Below, piece after piece: positions 1 to 10,803 of a DNA stretch of 64,000 bases (its first letter is position 1; each line of letters begins with the position of its first letter). Where the stretch lies: assembly GCF_003086295.3 (NCBI RefSeq), contig NC_092054.1, positions 38,819,294 through 38,883,293 on the forward strand. The letters run 5' to 3'. This DNA is from Arachis hypogaea (lineage: Eukaryota; Streptophyta; Magnoliopsida; Fabales; Fabaceae). The notes beneath the pieces are model-generated. The model searched no databases. It saw only the letters and a program-made list of their open reading frames with translations, and had not been told where the DNA came from. The translations under genes were made by a program, and so were the position numbers.

Positions 1-375
1 CCCTCGGGGCAGCACCTGAAGCCCCGACCCGGAAACCAGAACAACCTGCTCCTCCCACGTGGACTAGGACAGGTCATAGAAGCTTCCTGGCCAGTGGGCT
101 AGGTCACCTATGGGCCCACCCAACACAGTATATAAGGGAAGATGCCAGCTCTTCCCCCAAGTTACACACTATCTTACCTAATTTGGCTATCACCTCGTAC
201 GGACACTAACTTGATCGTCGAAGTACCCTTGCAGGTGGCCACCCCCCTCGTCCACATCACCTCCGACATTGCCAGCTTTCAACCTACATCCCGACACCCG
301 CTTCAAGCCACTCCGAGGCCTCACCCTCTCATCCTCTCCTCGCTACCCGACTCACTGAGCACCCGATATTCCCAG
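1..375 (+). mobile_element. Truncated LTR fragment at window edge
   Basis: This GC-rich segment is unlike the AT-rich DNA that follows. It has a TATA box at 129-135 followed by a short C-rich transcribed-looking stretch, the usual look of the U3-R-U5 part of a plant Ty3-gypsy LTR. The left end is cut by the window and no primer binding site follows, so the fragment is truncated on both sides. An open frame at 142-531 crosses into AT-rich DNA and resembles no protein family I know; I take it as chance. The LTR identification rests on composition and a remembered resemblance to peanut Tat-like elements. Confidence 0.4.
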
Positions 376-488
376 GTAACGAACAATTTGTATTCATATG
401 TTGTATTGAATTTTTGTATTTTATTTCCATTATTTTTATTTTTCTTAAATTTTATCAAATTATTTGTCCTTTATTATTATAGTTTATC

Positions 489-491
<3 letters not shown>

Positions 492-522
<31 letters not shown>
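492..522. repeat. (AT)n microsatellite
   Basis: Uninterrupted AT dinucleotide run of about 31 bases inside AT-rich intergenic DNA. Confidence 0.9.
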
Positions 523-525
<3 letters not shown>

Positions 526-1242
526 AGTTAATATTTTATATAATATTAATATATTATAATCTAAAATTATGTAATATCAAAATTATTAAATTAATAACAT
601 TAAAAGTTTAATCTAAAATTTAACCTTTTATAATTGTATATCTAAAAGTATTTTTTGTCCTTGTTATGTTAACAATATGTTATAAATAATAATTATATTT
701 TAATCAAACTCAATTTTAATCAAAATGAATTCTAGTAGAATAAAGTTGAACTCAACCCCCAATTTACAAAAGTTTAACCAAAGACACACTTTGATTTATC
801 AAGCTATACTCTTTCATATACTGTTTTTAATTGGATTAATTTTCTATTTTATTGAAGTATGATGGTTTCATTGTAAAATAAACTCATCGTACTAATATGT
901 ATGGAGACAAAAGCAGAAGGCCATAAATCTTAAAAAACATAATTGAAAACTAAATCGAATCGTAAAAGTAATGTGGAAGAAAATGTATCAGCGTTTATTA
1001 GATTAAAAAGAAATATGTTTTTCAATTAACATTTATTTGTTTTACTTTAATAGTAGAATTATGCTGAAATTGAATTATTAATTAATTAAAAATATATAAC
1101 ATAGCTAGAATTTAATTTTCATTGCAACACATGCTTTAGTACATGATTAAGTTGAAAGAAAAAATTAAAATTTACGAAGTGATTAACATATGGTCTTTCA
1201 AAAAAGACATGATAGAGCACTCAATTTGAAATAAACCATGAT
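523..1242. other. AT-rich DNA, no gene seen
   Basis: No open frame or family resemblance. On the minus strand it lies just downstream of the last exon of the split B3 gene, so it may include that gene's 3' UTR. Confidence 0.6.
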
Positions 1243-1491
1243 CTATATATTCATTATCTTCACATGTAGCGTGGACTCATCATTAGGAGATTCAGAGAAC
1301 TTCGATAAGGTGCCATCTCTAAATCTATTGCTAGTGGTAAAATTCTTCCAACCCCTTGTCAAGAATAACTACTTTTTCTTGTCTTTGTTCCATCTCAATC
1401 CCATTTGATAAGAGCAGCCATCTTGTAAAACAACCTTCACAATGTCCTTCTTGCTTTGAAAGGCATTTTGTGCAAATTTGATAGGAATAAT
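1243..1491 (-). pseudogene. Last exon of split B3-domain gene (second B3 domain)
   Basis: Read on the minus strand, 1491 to 1243 is 249 nt, 83 codons including the stop, and gives a C-terminal B3 fold beginning IIPIKFAQNAF, with GLRW and then LTRGWKNF, the pattern of REM-type B3 domains. The last exon of the paralog at 28619-28867 is also exactly 249 nt and aligns throughout (LLPSKFASVAF, GLQW, LARGWRRF). An in-frame TAG at 1369-1371 stands where the paralog reads on, so the copy is dead. The rest of the gene lies 9.1 kb away at 10804-11866: the retrotransposon target repeat ataat (1487-1491 and 10611-10615) is the first five bases of this exon, and its splice acceptor AG sits at 10616-10617. 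Confidence 0.8.
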
Positions 1492-3037
1492 TGATAAACC
1501 TCATTTTTAAAGTTTATCATGTGCTTAATCTAATGGATTTTACCCATTATTCTCACACTTATTCATACAATTTGCATGTTCTACGTTTTTCTTCCTGATT
1601 TTGTGCTATGATTGAAAACACGCTTCTTTGGCCTTATATTTGCTAATATTAATCCTCTCTTATTATCATTTGATGCCGTGATATGTGTGTTAAGTGATTT
1701 CAGAGTTTATAGGGCAGGAATGGCTTAAAGGATGGAAAGGAAGCATGCAAAAGTGGAAGGAATACAAGAAATTGAAGGAACTGCTAAAGCTGTCCAGCCT
1801 GACCTCTTGGTACTAAATCGACTATAACTTGAGCTACAGAGGTCCAAATGATGCGGTTTTAGTTGCGTTGGAAAGCTAACATCCGGGGCTTTGCAAAGAT
1901 ATATAATTTCCCATAGTTTGCCCAAAGCCAGGCGACGCGCACGCGTGGATCACGCAGACGCGTGACCAAGCAAAAACTCAATCTGCGCGAACGCGTGGAC
2001 GATGCTTCCGCGTGACTTTGCAGCGACCTGTACGTACCAGAAATTGCTGAGAGCAATTTCTGAGCTGTTTTTGACCAAGTTTTCGGCCCATAAAACATAT
2101 ATTAGAGGCTATAAAATGGGAGAATCCATCCATTCATAAAGACAACTAAAATACAACATTCATAATTCATAATTTTAGGTTTTAGATGTAGTTTCTAGAG
2201 AGAGAGGCTCTCTCCTCTCTCTTAGGTTTTAGGATTAGGATTTCTCTTAATTTTAGGATTGCTTCCTCATTCCAGGTTCAATGTTCCTTTAATTTATGTT
2301 CTCTTCTACTTTTATTTACTCTATTACTTTAGTTGCTCTATTTCTCTTGGTAATTACTTATTTAGCCAATTTGGCTTATGAACCTTCCAATGTTAGATTT
2401 GATTTTATATTTAATGCAATTTGAGGTATTTCAGATTTATGATTGCTTTATTCTCTTTATGATATAAATAATTTAGATTTTTCCCCTTTGGGCTATGGTT
2501 GAGTAATTGGTGATACTTGAGTTGTCAAACTCAGCTGTTGATTGAAGATTGGAATTCTCGCTGATTGATTTAGATCGCTCTAAAGCTAGTCTTTCCACAG
2601 GAGTTGACTAGGACTTGAAGATCAAATTGATTGGTGCACTTGACTTTCCTTTATTTAGTAAGGGTTAACTAAGTGGGAGCGATAAACAATTCTCATCACA
2701 CTTGATAAGGATAACTAGGATGGGATTTCCAGTTCTCATACCTTGCTAAGAGTTTTTCTAATTATTAATTTATTTTTCTTGCCATTTAAATTACTTGTTC
2801 CTTATATCAAAAACCCATAAATATACCTTTTTCCATAACCAATAATAAATCATACTTCCCTGCAATTCCTTGAGAAGACGACCCGAGGTTTAAATACTTC
2901 GGTTATAAATTTTATTGGGTTTTGTTACTTGTGACAACCAAATTTTTGTACGAAAGGATTCTCTGTTGGTTTAGAAACTATACTTACAACGCGATTATTT
3001 TTATGAAATTCTAAATTAGCAGGAATTCTAATCGTCA
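1492..3037 (+). repeat. Left LTR of the LTR-LTR element
   Basis: 1546 bp, starts TGATAAACC and ends CGTCA. The first bases form a short inverted repeat (GATAAACC with GTTTATC). A TATAAAA box is at 2110-2116. A cluster of CpG-rich ACGCG motifs is at 1933-2015, unlike the AT-rich surroundings. Confidence 0.85.
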
Positions 3038-3044
3038 AAATGGC
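3038..3044 (+). other. Residual primer-binding-site stub between two LTRs
   Basis: AAATGGC joins the left LTR end directly to base 2 of the right LTR (GATAAACC). In relatives the left LTR is followed by TGGCGCCGTTGCCGGGG, complementary to the 3' end of tRNA-Asp; here only TGGC of it remains. Confidence 0.75.
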
Positions 3045-3576
3045 GATAAACCCCATTTTTAGGGTTTATCCTGTGCTTAATCTAGTGGATTTTACCCATT
3101 ATTCTCACACTTATTCATACAATTCGCATGTTTTACGTTTTCCTTCCTGATTTTGTGCTATGATTGAAAACATGCTTCTTTGGCCTTATATTTGCTAATA
3201 TTAATCCTCTCTTATTACCATTCGATGCCGTGATATGTGTGTTAAGTGATTTCAGAGTTTATAGGGCAGGAATGGCTTAAAGGATGGAAAGGAAGCATGC
3301 AAAAATGGAAGGAATACAAGAAACTGAAGAAACTGCTAAAGCTGTCCAGCCTGACCTCTTGGTACTAAATCGACCATAACTTGAGCTATAGAAGTCCAAA
3401 TGATGCGGTTTTAGTTGCATTGGAAAGCAAACATCCGGGGCTTTGCAACGATATTTAATTTGCCATAGCTGCCCCAAAGCTAGGCGACGCTCACTCGTGG
3501 ATCACACGGACGCGTGACCTGGCAAAAACTCAATCCGCGCGAACGTGTGGACGACGCTTCCGCGTGACTTTGCAGC
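3045..3576 (+). repeat. Right LTR, 5' part (interrupted by nested element)
   Basis: Matches the first 532 bp of the left LTR (1493 onward) with scattered, mostly transition, differences. It stops at the nested insertion at 3577 and resumes at 9598. Confidence 0.85.
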
Positions 3577-5072
3577 TAATGCGTGAGCATCTTTCCTATC
3601 TTTTCCTAGTGAATTTGCATCTAAATTGTTGAGTTCAATAAAGAATTAATTATCTTTTAGCCAATATAGATGCTACTTTGAATCTTGCACAATTCTGTTT
3701 ATTTTAGGTAGCATTCTGCTGGATTTGATGGAGTTTCTGCAGAAGAAGAGATGAAGGCGAATGATGCTGTCAACCCTGACCTCTCTGCACTCAAACCTGA
3801 ATAACTCGAGCTACAGAGGTCCAATGGACATTATTCTAGTGGCGTTGGAAAGCTAACCTTCATAGCTTTCCAACGATATATAATAGTTCATACTTCTTCT
3901 CTGAACTCGCTGCCAAGGCTATGCCTAACTTGAGATTTCTCAAGTTAGGCGCAAGACACAACAACAATACGCGAGATTGGTTTTGCCCACTTCAAGTTAG
4001 GCGCACTAAAGCCCAAGTTAGGCGCAGCTTCACTCAACTAAACTCCAATTCATGCTGCCAAGCCCAAGTTAGGCGTGGATCCTAGTGAAGCCAAGTGGTC
4101 CCCATCCATCAATTGAAGATTTGCTGATTGCTATAATTAATTCTAATTTAAATTCAAATTTTAAAAATAGAAAAAGATATTATTTTAGTTTTAAAGATAG
4201 ATTTTAAATTAATTAGGATTAGATATAAATAGGGGGATACCACCTCAACATTATTTGATTCCAGACTTCTAATTCTATACAAATTTACATTCCATAATCC
4301 TAGTTTTTTACTCTGAACCATGAGCAACTAATCCTCCATTGTTAAGGTTAGGAGCTCTATCTATTTGTATGGATTGATTTTATTGCTTTATCTATTTTAA
4401 TTCATGTATGGATTTATAATTTAAGAATTATTTTCGCTCTTTATCTTATGAATTTGGGTGGAACGGAAGTATGACCCTCTTTCTATTTGAGTTCTTGTAT
4501 AATTTGGAAAAGCACTATACTTTAACAACAGCTTGAAAACATATTCTCATAAATTTTAATTATCTGGATTTAACGGGATACATGACATATAATCCTTTTA
4601 TTTTTGGGTAATTAGAGTTTTTGTGGCATATAAACTGAAATTTGATCATGTAGCTTCTAATTGGAATTAATTGACCCAGGGAATTGACAGTTAATGAATT
4701 TTAGAGGAGACTAGAAAGGTCCAAGGAATTAGGGTCTAGTCACATATAGTTTGCCATAAATTAAATCCTACATAATTAAAATAGTTAGTAAGAAAAGTAA
4801 ATCCGAAAAAATAGATAACTCTGAAGCCTTAACTGCCTTCTCAATATTTTATTCCCAACTTATTTATCTGCCTATCTTTAATATTCTAAATTTACTGCTA
4901 ATACTTTTAAACTTCCAAACACTATTTTCTGTTTGTCTAACTAGGCCTATTAAACACTATTGTTGCTTAATCCATCAATCCTCATGGGATCGACCCCTTA
5001 CTCACGTAAGGTATTACTTGGTATGACCCAGTGCACTTGCCGGTTAATTTGTGGGTTATAAATTCCGCACCA
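3577..5072 (+). repeat. Left LTR of nested element
   Basis: 1496 bp. It contains a 12-bp-stem hairpin (GTTGGAAAGCTA with TAGCTTTCCAAC) near 3844-3874. A second, 13-bp-stem hairpin at 3922-3949 is followed by CAAGTTAGGCG repeats at 3941, 3993, 4014 and 4065. A TATAAATA box is at 4224-4231. It ends GCACCA. Confidence 0.85.
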
Positions 5073-5078
5073 AATTTT

Positions 5079-5096
5079 TGGCGCCGTTGCCGGGGA
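5079..5096 (+). other. Primer binding site, tRNA-Asp type
   Basis: TGGCGCCGTTGCCGGGGA begins six bases after the left LTR. It is complementary to the 3' end of plant tRNA-Asp, the primer used by Athila-type Ty3-gypsy elements. Confidence 0.85.
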
Positions 5097-5615
5097 TTGA
5101 CTGTGATTAACAACTATTCGTTGTTTGATTGTTTAGATTAGATAATTTTTATTTTAATTAGTTTTGTTTTAGTATTATTAATTTTTTATTTTCCATTTTA
5201 TTCCTTTAACGTCGTCCTTTCCTTTTTCATTTGTTATTCCCTTCCCCCTGTTTTTCTTTTTTACTTCCGTTTTGCTTTTGATCTTTTAATTACTTTTGCC
5301 TGTTTTTAATTTTTGTTATTTCATTTTTATTTTATTTTTATTTTCTTTTACTTTCGTTTTTGTTTCCTTCCATTAATTTTTTCTATATTCTATTAGTTTT
5401 GTTTTATTTTTATCTTTAATTTTAAAAAAAAATTAAATAAATAAATAGCACTAATATTTTTCTTAATTTTTGAAATTAAGTTTGGTGTTTCCTAGTTAGT
5501 TTTATTTTAATTTTTTTTTATTTTAATTTTTAGAATTCTGTTCTTTCTTCTTTGCTTTCCTGTTTGTCACATGGTGCGTTTAATTCTGTTTGGTGTTTTG
5601 TGCTAAGGAAAAATA

Positions 5616-6011
5616 ATGGAGAGAGATCATATGGGTTACTACTCACACCCGAGTAGTGATTCATATTATTGTGGATGGGGAAACTACCCAAATTTTGGTT
5701 GGCAAAGTCAAAACCAAAGAGACTTCAGTGCTCCATGTTCCAACTATCAAGAACCACCATCTCCATATTCATACCAAGAACCACCACCTCTCTATCCATA
5801 TCAAGAACCATCATCTTTCTACCCATATCAAAAGCCACTATCTCCCTATCCATACCAAGAACCATTATCTTTTTACTCTTATCAAGAACCATCACCTCCT
5901 TCTTATTCATATCAAGAGTCACCTCCTCCTTATTCATCTCAAATACCATTAGATCTTGAGCTTCTCATGAAAGAATTCTTACATGATATAAAGACGAGTG
6001 TCAAAATGTAG
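5616..6011 (+). CDS. Tyr/Pro-rich repeat ORF of the nested element
   Basis: 131 codons from the ATG at 5616. The N-terminus (MERDHMGYYS) is followed from about residue 45 by seven or eight copies of a six-to-eight residue unit ending YQEP or similar (PYSYQEP, LYPYQEP, PYPYQEP), rich in Tyr, Pro, Gln and Ser. It is not a recognised gag, protease or reverse transcriptase. It sits at the usual gag position behind a primer binding site and a long T-rich leader. The frame ends at TAG 6009-6011, but coding resemblance continues in another frame (KHVQSIIKSQEEEQ), so a one-base slip near 5993-6003 has split a longer ORF. Function unknown. Confidence 0.5.
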   Translation: MERDHMGYYSHPSSDSYYCGWGNYPNFGWQSQNQRDFSAPCSNYQEPPSPYSYQEPPPLYPYQEPSSFYPYQKPLSPYPYQEPLSFYSYQEPSPPSYSYQESPPPYSSQIPLDLELLMKEFLHDIKTSVKM

Positions 6012-6019
6012 AAAAACAT

Positions 6020-6637
6020 GTGCAGTCGATTATCAAGTCACAAGAAGAGGAGCAAGCAAATTCCTTCCCAAGAGATATAATACAAGATCCTATAGAAGAA
6101 AGTGAGGAAATCAATCAAAGGAGTTCATACTCCAATGAATTAGAGAACTTTCCACCCTCACACATGGAAGAAGAAGAAGATACAAAAATAAAGGAGGTTG
6201 ATACACCAACAAAGAAGGAAGATGCACAAACAAAGGAGGTTGCAAGGGATGAAAATAATTATGGGAATCTACACTCCAATGAAGCAGAGAGTGGCATGGA
6301 GGGTGAGTTTATTGAACCACCAATTCAAGAAGTTCTTGATGAAGGGTACACTCTAACCCTCACACAACACCTACATGTTGAAATCAAAGAAGTGAAGATA
6401 ACCAAGGGAAGCACTAAAAAGGGGATTGTGACCAAGAAACAGAAGAAAATATCCATGAAGAAGAAAAGGTCAACAAAAAGTAATCCAACCTCTACCCCAA
6501 CAAGCAAGGTGAATCAAGCTAATCACAATAAAAGAAAGCTTGTTAGGAGGACTTCATATCAGGGGGCACTAATCTTCACCTCCCCCCTGGAGATATTTCT
6601 TTTAACCAACTGGAAGAAGAGGAAGAAACTTCAATAA
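6020..6637 (+). pseudogene. Frameshifted continuation of the nested-element ORF
   Basis: About 205 codons in a frame different from the ORF just upstream, with no natural ATG near its beginning. It is very charged, rich in Glu and Lys: EEEQANS early, then TPTKKEDAQTKEV and a Lys-rich stretch near residues 130-150, suggesting a nucleic-acid-binding or disordered tail. It is followed at 6642-6684 by a conserved non-coding block (AAGCGCTTGT then GGAGG-type sequence) that also follows the gag-protease ORF at 21933-21975, which supports this being the end of the element's coding region. No known domain. Confidence 0.45.
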
Positions 6638-6892
6638 TCAAGTGTCAAGCTAGTAACGTTAAAAAAGCGCTTGTCGAGAGGTAGCCCGATAATTTCGTAT
6701 CCTTAGTTACCTTTCGTAGTAGTAGCTTTCTTACTTGATTTTTTATTGAGTTTTTACTGTTTCTCTGATCATGCAGCTATTTTTATTGGGTTTTAATTTT
6801 CTTTCTCTCTCTCCCAATCCTAATTCTCTCTTGTTCTTTTATCCTTTTATTCTTCTTTCATCACACTATTTGTTTTTGTTTTCGGTTCTTCT

Positions 6893-6929
6893 TTGCTTGA
6901 GGATAAGCAAACCTTTAAGTTTGGTGTTG
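6893..6929 (+). promoter_or_regulatory. Hairpin plus AAGTTTGGTGTTG module, internal copy
   Basis: TTGCTTG-AGGA-TAAGCAA hairpin followed by AAGTTTGGTGTTG. The same module sits directly before both 3' LTRs (8083-8119 and 25129-25165) and before the second ORF of the large element (22837-22873). Confidence 0.6.
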
Positions 6930-8082
6930 ACGCTTCGCTTATGAGTTTTCTGTTTATTTTTATGGCACTAAGGGAGGTGAATCATCTTCACAAAAGAGCA
7001 CAACCTGAAGAATAAAACGACCGCTCGGATAACTAAGGTAGTTGAGTTCCTTTCATTTTTCATTCCTTCCCGCTTTTATTATGTTATGTTCCGGTTTCTT
7101 GCTACTTTGTTTTGTTTATTGCATGATCATTTATTAGTAGATTCATAGGTTCTAGTTTAATTTTCCGTTAAGTGCTTTAATTCTGAAAGATGTCTCATGT
7201 ATTGCCCACTGAGCTTGAAATCAAAAAGAAAGAAGAACAGATGTAGTGCATGAGAATTTGAGTTTAATTTTTAGAGTAGTCTCATTTACTTAGATGTGGT
7301 GGCAATACTTTTTGTTTTCTGAATGAATGCTTAAACAGTGCATATTTTTTATAGTGAAGTTTATGAATGTTAAAATTGTTGGCTCTTGAAAGAATGATGA
7401 AAAAAAAGAGAAATGTTATTGATAATCTGAAAAATCATAAAATTGATTCTTGAAGCAAGAAAAAGCAATGAAAAACACAAAGCTTGCGGAAAAAAAGCAG
7501 AAAAAGCCAATAACCCTTTAAACTAAAAGGCAAAGGGTAAAAAGGATCCAAGGCTTTAAGCATTAATGGAGAGGAGGGCCTAAAGGAATAAAATCCTGGC
7601 CTAAGCGGCTAAATTAAGCTGTCCCTAACCATGTGCTTGTGGCGTGAAGGTGTCAAGTGAAAAGCTTGAGACTGAATGGTTAAAGTCGTGATCCAAAGCA
7701 AAAAGTGTGCTTAAGAACTCTGGGCACCTCTAACCGGGGACTCTAGCAAAGCTGAGTCACAATCTGAAAAGATTCATCCAGTTATGTGTCTGTGGCATTT
7801 ATATATCCGGTGGTAATATTGGAAAATAAAATGCTTAGGGTCACGGCCAAGACTCATAAAGTAGCTGTGTTCAAGAATCAACATACTGAACTAGGAGAAT
7901 CAATAACACTATCTGAATTTTGAATTCCTATGGATGCCAATCATTCTGAACTTCAAAGGATAAAGTGAGATGTCAAAACTATTCAGGATTGTAGTTGTAA
8001 ACCCCACTATAAGAAGAGACATGAGCTTAATTGAACTCTCATTCTCATGCAAATTCACACCCTAAGCTTATATTAGTTCTGG

Positions 8083-8119
8083 TTGCTTGAGGACAAGCAA
8101 CAGTTCAAGTTTGGTGTTG
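8083..8119 (+). promoter_or_regulatory. Hairpin and 3' end module next to right LTR
   Basis: A perfect 7-bp stem TTGCTTG/CAAGCAA, then CAAGTTTGGTGTTG ending exactly where the right LTR begins. This position is where the plus-strand primer (polypurine tract) is expected, though the sequence is not a classic purine run. Confidence 0.55.
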
Positions 8120-9592
8120 TGATGCGTGAGCATCTTTCCTATCTTTTCCTAGTGAATTTGCATCTAAATTGTTGAGTTTAATAAAGAATTAATTATCTTT
8201 TAGCCAATATGGATGCTACTTTGAATCTTGTGCAATTCTGTTTATTTTAGGTAGCATTCAGCTGGATTTAATGGAGTTTCTGCAGAAGAAGAGATGAAGG
8301 TGAATGATGCTGTCAACCCTGACCTCTCTGCACTCAAACCTGAATAACTCAAGCTACAAAGGTCCAATGGACATGATTTCAGTGGCGTTAGAAAGCTAAC
8401 TTTCAGAGCTTTCCAACGATATATAATAGTCCATACTTCTTCTCTGAACTCGCTGCCAAGGCTATGCCTAACTTGAGATTTCTCAAGTTAGGCGCAAGAC
8501 ACAACAACAATACGCGAGATTGGTCCTGCCCACTTCAAGTTAGGCACAGGTTCACTCAACTAAACTCCAATTCATGTTGCCAAGCCCAAGTTAGGCGTGG
8601 ATCCTAGTGAAGCCAAGTGGTCCCCATCCATCAATTGAAGATTTGCTGATTGCTATAATTAATTCTAATTTAAATTCAAATTTTAAAAATAGGAAAATAT
8701 ATTATTTTAGTTTTAAAGATAGATTTTAAATTAACTAGGATTAGATATAAATAGGGGGATACCACCTCAACATTATTTGATTCCAGACTTCCAATTCTAT
8801 ACAAATTTACATTCCGTAATCCTAGTTTTCTACTCTGAACTATGAGCAACTAATCCTCCATTGTTAAGGTTAGGAGCTCTATCTATTTGTATGGATTGAT
8901 TTTATTGCTTTATCTATTTTAATTCATGTATGGATTTATAATTTAAGAATTATTTTCGCTCTTTATCTTATGAATTTGGGTGGAACGGAAGTATGACCCT
9001 CTTTCTATTTGAGTTCTTGTATAATTTGGAAAAGCACTATACTTTAACAACAGCTTGAAAACATATTCTCATAAATTTTAATTATCTGGATTTAACGGGA
9101 TACATGACATATAATCCTTTTATTTTTGGGTAATTAGAGTTTTTGTGGCATATAAACTGAAATTTGATCATGTAGCTTCTAATTGGAATTAATTGACCAA
9201 GGAATTGGCAGTTAATTAATTTTAGAGGAGACTAGAAAGGTCTAAGGAATTAGGGTCTAGTCACATATAGTTTGCCATAAATTAAATCCTACATAATTAA
9301 AATAGTTACTAAGAAAAGTAAATCCAGAAAAATAGATAACTCTGAAGCTTTAACTGCCTTCTCAATATTTTATTCCCAACTTATTTATCTACCTATCTTT
9401 AATATACTAAATTTACTGTTAATGCTTTTAAACTTCCAAACACTATTTTCTGTTTGTCTAACTAAGCCTATCAAACACTGTTGTTGCTTAATCCATCAAT
9501 CCTCGTGGGATCGACCCTTACTCACGTAAGGTATTACTTGGTACGATCCGGTGCACTTGCCGGTTAGTTTGTGGGTTATAAATTTCGCACCA
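8120..9592 (+). repeat. Right LTR of nested element
   Basis: 1473 bp, starting TGATGCG and ending GCACCA. It lacks about 23 bp near 8540 relative to the left LTR, one CAAGTTAGGCG unit. TATAAATA box at 8746-8753. Confidence 0.85.
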
Positions 9593-9597
9593 ACAGC

Positions 9598-10610
9598 AAC
9601 CTGTACGTACCAGAAATCGCTGGGGGCGATTTCTGGGCTGTTTTTGACCCAGTTTTCGGCCCAGAAAACACAGATTAGAGGCTATAAAATGGGGGAATCC
9701 GTCCATTCATAAAGACAACTAAAATACAACATTCATAACTCATAATTTTAGGTTTTAGATGTAGTTTCTAGAGAGAGAGACTCTCTCCTCTCTCTTAGGT
9801 TTTAGGATTAGGATTTCTCTTAATTTTAGGATTGCTTCCTCATTCCAAGTTCAATGTTCCTTTAATTTATGTTCTCTTCTACTTTTATTTACTCTATTAC
9901 TTTAGTTGCTCTATTTCTCTTGGTAATTACTTATTTATCCAATTTGGCTTATGAACCTTCCAATGTTAGATTTGATTTTATATTTAATGCAATCTGAGGT
10001 ATTTCAGATTTATGATTGCTTTATTCTATTTATGATATAAATAATTTAGATTTTTCCCCTTTTGGCTATGGTTGAGTAATTGGTGACACTTGAGTTGTCA
10101 AACTCAGCTGTTGATTGAAGATTGGAATTCTCGCTGATTGATTTAGATCGCTCTAAAGCTAGTCTTTCCACAGGAGTTGACTAGGACTTAAGGATCAAAT
10201 TGATTGGTCCACTTGACTTTCCTTTATTTAGTAAGGTTTAACTAAGTGGGAGCGATAAACAATTCTCATCACACCTGATAAGGATAACTAGGATGGGATT
10301 TCCAGTTCTCATACCTTGCCAAGAGTTTTTCTAATTATTAATTTATTTTTCTTGCCATTTAAATTACTTGTTCCTTATATCAAAAACCCATAAATATACC
10401 TTTTTCCATAACCAATAATAAATCATACTTCCCTGTAATTCCTTGAGAAGACGACCCGAGGTTTAAATACTTCGGTTATAAATTTTATTGGGTTTTGTTA
10501 CTTGTGACAACCAAATTTTTGTACGAAAGGATTCTCTGTTGGTTTAGAAACTATACTTACAACGCGATTATTTTTATGAAATTCTAAATTAGCAGGAATT
10601 CTAATCGTCA
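9598..10610 (+). repeat. Right LTR of the LTR-LTR element, 3' part
   Basis: Continues the right LTR after the nested insertion and ends CGTCA at 10610, directly before the ataat target repeat. TATAAAA at 9683-9689. Confidence 0.85.
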
Positions 10611-10803
10611 ATAATCTACAAAATTTAAAACATATCTAACAAAATCAACATTAATAGGTATATAGATATTAAATCTAAGATTAAAAAATGCATAGAGCCA
10701 ATGATTTTAATTTATAAATCTAAGATAAGAAATTTTAGAAAGCAAAAAATATTGAAATGAACATATGTATACATGCAATTAGATATAAATGAAAAATGCT
10801 TAC

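Larger units (their letters stand above)
3577..9592 (+). mobile_element. Nested non-autonomous Athila-like LTR retrotransposon
   Basis: A 6.0 kb element with LTRs 3577-5072 (1496 bp) and 8120-9592 (1473 bp), inserted in the right LTR of the outer element. The target repeat is gcagc (3572-3576) against acagc (9593-9597), one mismatch. The left LTR starts TAATGCG where the right has TGATGCG, so the canonical TG has decayed. A primer binding site lies directly after the left LTR. The interior has two short open frames and no reverse transcriptase, protease or integrase, so the element must depend on another for movement. Its last 0.8 kb before the right LTR closely resembles the same part of the 11 kb element at 15947-26899. 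Confidence 0.85.
1492..10610 (+). mobile_element. LTR-LTR element without internal region, containing a nested element
   Basis: The outer insertion is bounded by a perfect 5-bp target repeat, ataat, at 1487-1491 and 10611-10615. It holds two LTRs of one family: 1492-3037 (1546 bp) and 3045-3576 plus 9598-10610 (1545 bp once the nested element is removed). Between them are only seven bases, AAATGGC, the start of the usual tRNA-Asp primer binding site. No gag or pol exists. LTR ends are TGATAAACC and CGTCA. A related solo LTR of 1545 bp is at 32067-33611. It is inserted in antisense to a B3 gene, exactly at the start of its last exon. Confidence 0.85.
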
